The position numbers were made by a program, and so were the translations under genes. From positions 8,233,143-8,297,142 of the forward strand of contig NC_079491.1 in assembly GCF_020520425.1 (NCBI RefSeq): 64,000 bases of DNA, written 5' to 3'. Under the pieces are notes generated by a model that had not been told where the DNA came from, did not search any database, and worked only from the letters and a program-made list of their open reading frames with translations. Positions 58,101-64,000 of this stretch are shown here, one piece after another (positions within the stretch are counted from its first letter, which is position 1; each line of letters starts with the position of its first letter). This DNA comes from Spinacia oleracea (lineage: Eukaryota > Streptophyta > Magnoliopsida > Caryophyllales > Amaranthaceae).

Positions 58101-61100
58101 CTCCAACAAGAACCTATGTGCAACGGAAAAAGTAAAAAAAAAAATATGTTACATATCAGGTAAGTTTCCCACGGCACATCCTAGCCCAGACAATAATATT
58201 ATTGCAAACTTACCTGTAGTCCTGGCCAAAATGCTTGAAGGCTTGTAAGTTGCCAGTAAGTTGCATGCCCTGTTCTCATATCAGCTTCATGATACCTATT
58301 CAATAAGAAAAAATTAGCAGTTAGCATTTACCAATTATCAATGCTTCCTCTGTCCTTCACATGCTATGAAGTATGAATACTATATTTCATAGCCCTAAGG
58401 CCTAGGTTTATTGTGTAAGCATGAATAATATTTCCCAAAATGGTATTAAGTTGGGAATATTAAGACAAAAATAAAGTGTCATTATGTGTTATTAGAACTT
58501 TAGAATATATAATTTAGGTTCTTATGTATATCCCTTCAGGGTACCTATAGCATTTCGCTATAATAGAAGACCTAACTTATGAAGCAAGAAAGAAAAGTAA
58601 TTCAATATTATACCATGGACCATGTCTGAAATATTTCTGGACAGCAACATAAGCTGACTGAAACATCCTCCAGTACTCCTCCTTTCCAAAGAGAATGAAT
58701 GCTTTGACTAAATACTCATAAAAAGAGTCAACTCCTACATTGCACCAAACAAATTCCGGCAACAAGAAAAGTTATATTTAAAATCCTATGCAAATAAAAT
58801 TACTAAAGTGACACATAATTGAATAATTGACAATTTGACAGCTTACCAGCACCAATGCCAGAAGAATACTCTATCCACTTTCCAGTTACCACATCCAGTG
58901 TGGTCCCCATCAGATTCAACGAACTCCTCAAACTCCATAACTTACTCAGAGCACGCAAAGCTGCAGCTTCATACTGTGGGTCACCCGTCAATCTTGATAA
59001 TGCCCCCATTTCCAGAATCAGGGAGCCTGACATGAGAATACTAAATAAGCCATACTTATGACTAAATCTCCAAAATTCACATGACTGTATGAAAGACTAA
59101 TCTCCTCACCAGAACCAGATGTGCTTGTTTCCGTTGTCTCATTCGCCATTACTCCATACTGTTCACAGAATTTTGTATTCATCCTGAGTCAAAAATGCCT
59201 CTTCATATTTTAACAAGAAGTCAAAGCATGACAACAACATTTCACTCATTCATCACAATATTCAACATGCCAAAGTGAAATCAAAAGGTTAAAAATTATA
59301 GGGACAAGAGATTCTGTTACAAATTAAGAAGATGTGAAAAGTGGCAGTGAAAAACTGAAAAATGTGAATGGGGCGACTCTCAAAGTTTTTTTTTTTGGTG
59401 TGCGTCTTTACTGCACTTAGGAAAGTCTACTGATATGATATCCTACACTTCACTGTCAAAAACACAATCCGCAGGTATTTCATGGTCACTGAGAAAAATA
59501 TTGGAAAGTAGGAGTATCTTGGTTTCTCCTGCTACAAGTCAGAGTTATGTGCATTATGGCAAGTTCAGCATTGCTACGTTATACAAGCACTTGAGAGGAG
59601 ATATGCAAAAGGTAAGTTGGAGAAGGATTATATGCAATAATAAAGCCAGTCCTAAGAGTATCTTTATATCTTGGTTAGCTATATTGAGCAGGTTGGCCGT
59701 TGGCTACTAAAGATAGGTTGTTGCTCTGGAAGGTGCAAACTGATGGGCTTTGTGTAACAATATGGCTGAAACTGTTCCTCATCTTTTCTTTGAATGTAAT
59801 TACTCTGCTGGAGGTTGGAGACGATGTTTGCAAGTACTGAAGTATAGTACACCCGTGGAGACCTTCCAAAAGGAGATTGGATATGCTGCTGCTGCTGCTG
59901 CATGCCGAAAGACGAGTGTCATCCAACAACTTCATGTTATGTTATTTACTGAACTATCTATCAGATTTGGCTCCAAAGTAATCAAAGAGTGTTTGCAGGA
60001 AATGTAGTTGATTGTAATGCTTTATTTCTTAGTATAGTTTTCAAGGTTGCTTGTAAGATGTCCTGAGGAACTAAGGAAGATGCTTTTGTTCTAAGTCTTA
60101 TGCTTGCAAATGAAGACTGAAGAGTTGCTCTCTCAACCCTTCATAGAAGGTGGGGGTTAGTAAACACTGATGCATTTTAGCTAAGACATTTTGCCTTCTG
60201 ATTTTGGTGAGCTGGAGTTTGTATAATCTCTATCTTTGGTTAGTAATAAAAATAAAATTATTTGCCAAAAAAAAAAAAAAAAAAACAAACAATCCGAGAA
60301 TTGGCATTACCTTAAGATTGATCCATGCATATGGTAATCCCGTTGGCGTACTAAATGCAGGTAAGAAGCGCCGCCCCAAGTCTTCAGCTAGTATCAGCAG
60401 CTCATTCTTGTAAGTTCCTTGAGAGAACCTGTTTCTAGAATCAGTTGCAAGCATATGAGCAGAAACAAGTCCCCCAAGAACTCTTATGTTGCACTACAGA
60501 ATATCATCAAAAAAAGAAAAAAAATCAATTAAACCAAAAGGAAGGGCATCATTTTTTAATAAGCTAGGCCTATATGGGCAGTTTGGTTTCATGCAAGGTA
60601 ATGCACCCTTATTAGTATTTGTTTTTGTTTTCTTCATTAATTTACATTATACTGACACTCTCAAATGGTAGCAGAAATATTGGAAGCAGTTTCATTTTAT
60701 TAGCACATCCTGCTTAAATTTATACTTCAGTATTCTCTAGGAAATGTTCCCATTGCATTCATATATTCATTACCCTTCCTAACACTTGATTCCTTAGTAC
60801 CAAACAAGCCGAAGTAACACTGAAAGAGGCTGAATTCTATCCATGACATACACAGGCACATTTCTAGGAAAAGAAATATAGAATAACCTAATAACTAATC
60901 TAATTAACTAGAATCACATTTTCGCTTACATGAAAATCTAAAACTGCATCTCCTTTGACCTTTGTTCCTCATAAAACGTACCTCAAACAGATTCACCCTT
61001 GCATCCACATCAAATGTCAGATTTTCAGAAAGCCATGACACTGCCCTTTCAAACTCTGTATTGTTACCTAATATCAGAAGACTGAAACCAAACATGTTTA

Positions 61101-62141
61101 CTACAGTTAAATTCAAAGCCAACAAAACTGAGCAAATAGATGTACATACAATAAACTTAAAAACTGCTATTACTATATGAATACCTGGACAATGATTCGA
61201 TAAGGGTAAGTGCAGAACCCTGGTAGTTTTGCGGCAAGTGTTCTAACTGGAAAAATAGGACAATAGTCAATGATGTAGGTGTAGCTAATGGGATTTCAGT
61301 CAAGTTCTTTGCAAGATATCTCTCACTTTTAAATTTCCCAGCTCACTGAGTGAGTCGGTGAATGAATTCGTGAGAGGTTTAAGCTCATCATGCTGAAAGG
61401 ATTACAAAACAAAACCAATAAGTTACTGTAAAAGCTCCTGCAAACTAAAATAAACAACTAAATTGCATATGGGGAGCTGTTACGAACCGGGAACGCGTAT
61501 TTCATGTAATTGTCATAGGCATGATAAAACCTGAAATGGAGAGGTACAATCACATACTGCCAAAAGTTGAGCTAGGCCAATCGAATTTGCAAGAGTAACG
61601 AAAGATGAAAACTTTTGGAAAATTAGGGAAGATGGTGTATATATATGGCCATAAAAACATACTGAAATTCGAGAAAAAATGTGATTGTTCATGCTATAAT
61701 AGTAGAATTTGAAGCACAGAAACAGTAACCTACAAGATTCTACTGATGCAATACTTGAATATGTGAAATTAACAACAAATTGAAGCCATTAACCATACAA
61801 AATGCAATTAAAAGCAAACAAATTCGATTCACCGTAAATTGAAACACTATATTCACAAGAAAAACCCAGAGCATGTAAAAATCAACAAGATTGAACATAA
61901 AATTGGAGTACCCATTAAGAAATTGGGAGAATAGGGGTTACAAAATAACCAAGAATTCAAATCAAAATACTAAAAAAATGTGGACCAAATTAGTTAGAAC
62001 TTACATACGACGGACTTTCTCTCTCATCACAATTTTCTTACGACAAAGATGGGAATCGGGATCAGATTGAGAAAGCTTGAAAAGGGCAGCTGAAATCAGG
62101 AAAATTATGAGAAACCATGTTCTAAAATGGTGGATTGACAT
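55170..62141 (-). CDS. MNS5: GH47 alpha-mannosidase, EDEM type (MNS5-like)
   Basis: Fifteen exons on the minus strand: 62005-62141, 61488-61530, 61327-61392, 61185-61246, 60982-61081, 60311-60493, 59110-59158, 58847-59026, 58614-58734, 58214-58295, 58028-58113, 57818-57918, 56728-56869, 56486-56636 and 55170-55358; 563 residues, phases consistent throughout. A hydrophobic N-terminus (FRTWFLIIFLISAALFKL) serves as ER signal or anchor. GH47 motifs include FYHAYDNYMKYAFPHDELKP, ALTLIESLSSL, GSLILEMGALSRLTGDP, KWIEYSSGIGAGVDSFYEYL, YPLRPELAES, HSFFLSETCKYLYLLYDD and the Ca-binding-type TEGHPL. EDEM-class enzymes trim mannose from misfolded glycoproteins to mark them for ER-associated degradation; Arabidopsis has MNS4 and MNS5. 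Length and the Cys-rich tail (CRRRSCSIAGYCGLW) suggest MNS5. Introns hold a LINE fragment and a minisatellite. Confidence 0.92.
55475..56416. repeat. ~96-bp minisatellite in the last intron of the MNS5-like gene
   Basis: Ten units start with GTCAAGAACAGAG at 55475, 55563, 55659, 55754, 55852, 55951, 56047, 56146, 56242 and 56338; periods are 88-99 bp and the last unit is short. Each contains GTGTTGACTAAACATCCTAG, TTATCTCGTGAAAGTGTGA and GTTAACTAGA(T/C)GATCTCTC. Middle units (4-7) share a 3-bp GAA insertion (AAGAAGAACAG) and the GACGATC variant, the edge units do not. Each unit carries a W-box core (TTGAC). Confidence 0.95.
59400..60286 (+). mobile_element. 5'-truncated LINE 3' end in MNS5-like intron 6
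   Basis: Translations give the zinc-binding region at the end of plant LINE reverse transcriptases: GKFSIATLYKHL, SWRRIICNNKASPKSIFI, AILSRLA, KDRLLLWKVQTDG, ETVPHLFFECNYS. These are spread over different frames, with shifts near 59697 and 59755, so it is dead. It ends in a poly(A) tail of 18 or more at about 60268-60285 on the plus strand, opposite to the host gene. Target duplication not found. Confidence 0.85.
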
Positions 62142-62589
62142 GATTTTTCAGGTCAATCCCGAGTTCCTGGGGATTTGGGAAGGGTTGTTCTTGTGGATTT
62201 TGAGGAGGGGATGGGGGATTGAGGTTCGTGGGGAGTAACTTTGAGTCTCAAGTGATATGGACACAGACGCTGGTCTTGCCTACCAACAAATTCTTTTTTC
62301 CGATCATATTATTCTTCACTTTGAGCCAGTCTCGGGTTCTATGGTTCGTCCGTATAGAATTGAGAAGTGTCTACAGGTAATGCAAGTTGTTGCGCACCTT
62401 GTCTTAATCAAGCCAAGAACTTTTGGTTTCTCCCATGTTTTGTTTGAGTGCAAAGTTATCATCTTTGCATCTTCTTTTTTTTGTTTTGGTGTGTTCATCA
62501 CCGTCGTGTCTTGGGTATAAATTGAAAAGATCTTACGTTTGTAGTCTATGTGGTTGCCTATTCGGTTACGGTTGATCTTTCTGCGTGTT
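62142..62589. other. MNS5-like 5' flank
   Basis: About 110 bp of pyrimidine-rich (minus strand) leader, then sequence in which I recognise no element. The 87-codon open frame at 62257-62520 matches nothing I know. The LINE body becomes recognisable from about 62590. Confidence 0.45.
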
Positions 62590-64000
62590 TATTCCTCACT
62601 TCTAAGGATGAGCATGTGGCGCGTGTTGAGGCCACTTTCATGTACTGGAGGCAAAGGTCGAAGGTTAAATGGGAAGTATTGGGTGATTCGCCCTCAGAGC
62701 TTTTTTTTTTCAACAGTTCAGGCTCGTAAGCGTCGTAATCGGATTTCTGGCCTGCGGAATGACTGTGCCCAATGGGTCCAGTCCCCTCCGGCTCTTCGTT
62801 CTTTAATCTTTAATTTCTATGCTGATCTTTATCAGGTTAATGGTGCTTCCGCTTCTATCTTAGACTTTGATTGGGATCAGCTTCAGTTGTCCCCAACTTT
62901 TGGACTCTCAGATTCAGGGCTTTATGCGTCTGTTTTCTTTAGATGATATTAGAGCCACCATGTTCAGCATCGCTGGCGGTAAATCTCCTGGGCCTGATGG
63001 CTTTTCGATGACTTTTTAAGTTTTATTGGGATAAAGTAGGTGCTCATGTTATCAAGGCGATTTGGTATTTCTTTGCCCATGGTTTCATGCTGAAAGAATC
63101 ATACTTTTTTTGGTTTTATTGTCTAAGGTTGATCATCCTGAGACAGTCTCCCAGTTGCGTTCCATTGGTCTCTGCAACGTCATCTACAAATGTATAGCCA
63201 AGTGTTTGACTCATCGCCTTCAACGAATTATGTCGTCTCTTATTTCTGACGCGCATAATGCCTGTGTTCCTAGGAGGCTTATGTCTGATGACTCCTTGTT
63301 GGCCCATGAGCTAATCACGTTTGTTAACAACTGTCGGAATAAGAAGAAGAAGTGTTACGTTGCAGTTAATCTGGATATGAATAAGGCTTATGATAGGGTT
63401 CGTTGGGACTTTTTGTTCAAAGTGCTTTCAGATTGTGGTTTCTCTCCTTTTTGGATTCACATCATTCGTCTGTGTGTTTCCACGGTTTCTTATCAAGTCT
63501 TAGTGAATGGTGAGCCTACTTCTTCTTTTTGTTTGTGTTATGAGCCTCGGCAAGGGGATCACCTTTCCCCAGCCCTATCTTTTTGTCTCGTGTATGGAAG
63601 TGTTCTCTGCTTCTTTATGTCTAGCAGAATGTCAACATCTTCTTCGTGGAATTTCTATCTGTAGAAATGTGCCTCATATTTCTCATCTCTTCTTTGCCGA
63701 TGATTCGTTGTTGTTTCTTGAGGTGTCGCCTGATGCCTGTCAGCAGGTCCCCTGGTGTTGGACCTGTTTAGCCGTCTCTCGGGAAAGATTGTCAAGTATT
63801 AGAAATTCTTTGTTAAGTTTAGTCCTAATACTCCAGAGGATTATCACAATGTCCTTTCTTCTTGTTTGAGGTTGGGTCACCGACCTCATTTAGGGAAGTA
63901 TTTGAGTGTTCCGGGTGGATTTTCGAAAGGTCCTAATGCTCCGTTTTATAGCGACCTGGTGGACAGGGTTACCCGCCGAATTGCTAACTTTGCTTCTCTT
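62590..64000 (+). pseudogene. LINE reverse transcriptase, frameshifted, running off the window
   Basis: Plant L1-type ORF2 features in order, in several frames: RVEATFMYWRQRSKVKWEVL, VQARKRRNRISGLRND, IRATMFSIAGGKSPGPDGF, VDHPETVSQLRSIGLCNVIY, HNACVPRRLMSDDSLLAHEL, YVAVNLDMNKAYDRVRWDF, EPRQGDHLSP and HISHLFFADDSLLFLEV. The polymerase motifs are intact as words (FADD present), but frames change near 62695, 62940, 63120 and 63600, so no full protein is made. The zinc-binding end and tail lie beyond the right edge. It lies upstream of, and opposite in direction to, the mannosidase gene. Confidence 0.88.

Noticed and set aside
62257-62520. 87-codon plus-strand frame next to the LINE
   Set aside because: No match to LINE ORF1 or endonuclease that I can see, and no independent gene features.

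Overview
The window is nuclear DNA of a flowering plant, almost certainly a dicot. Genes are broken by GT-AG introns (one is GC-AG), encode plant families (WLIM, CBP60, UGT74-like, DC1, MNS/EDEM), and lie among plant transposon types: Copia, hAT, Stowaway, Tourist and MULE MITEs, tRNA-derived SINEs and LINEs. The general look of the MITEs and SINEs suggests Caryophyllales (Amaranthaceae, for example spinach or beet relatives), but that is an impression from memory and not shown by the sequence.

Layout. 1-6.6 kb: an AAK1/NAK-type protein kinase gene (+). 7.7-10.3 kb: a two-LIM-domain WLIM1-like gene (-) with a Stowaway MITE in its first intron. 10.9-12.3 kb: a 1.35-kb non-autonomous hAT-type element. 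12.7-17.6 kb: a complete Copia retrotransposon with identical LTRs, a 5-bp target duplication and one uninterrupted 1491-residue gag-pol ORF. 17.7-24.9 kb: gene-poor, packed with MITEs and related repeat arms. 25.3-25.9 kb: a DC1 gene (-) broken by a 1-base frameshift, with a SINE inserted just after its stop codon and a 42-bp minisatellite upstream. 29.2-35.3 kb: a small SDH7-like mitochondrial gene (-) with a 4.5-kb intron. 36.6-38.2 kb: a DCC-family thiol-disulfide oxidoreductase (+). 39.0-39.4 kb: a truncated UGT74-like fragment (-). 40.2-45.1 kb: a CBP60 calmodulin-binding transcription factor (-). 45.1-54.9 kb: a second transposon-rich intergenic region, including two apparently identical 567-bp hAT-type MITEs and MITEs nested in MITEs. 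55.2-62.1 kb: a 15-exon GH47 alpha-mannosidase (MNS5/EDEM-like, -) with a ~96-bp minisatellite and a dead LINE 3' end in its introns. 62.6 kb to the right edge: a frameshifted LINE reverse transcriptase (+).

The genes are ordinary unlinked housekeeping or regulatory plant genes, not a cluster. One pairing may be meaningful: as I recall, Arabidopsis CBP60A (At5g62570) and an SDH7 gene (At5g62575) are neighbours, and both families occur here within 11 kb, which suggests conserved microsynteny. The most striking content is the mobile DNA: four hAT-type elements with 8-bp target duplications, three of which share a terminal signature but fill their subterminal regions with different short words, plus several signs of recent movement. 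I found no convincing new biochemical system.

Exon boundaries were read by eye from splice motifs and reading frame and checked by summing exon lengths to whole codons; UTR ends and promoters were not determined.
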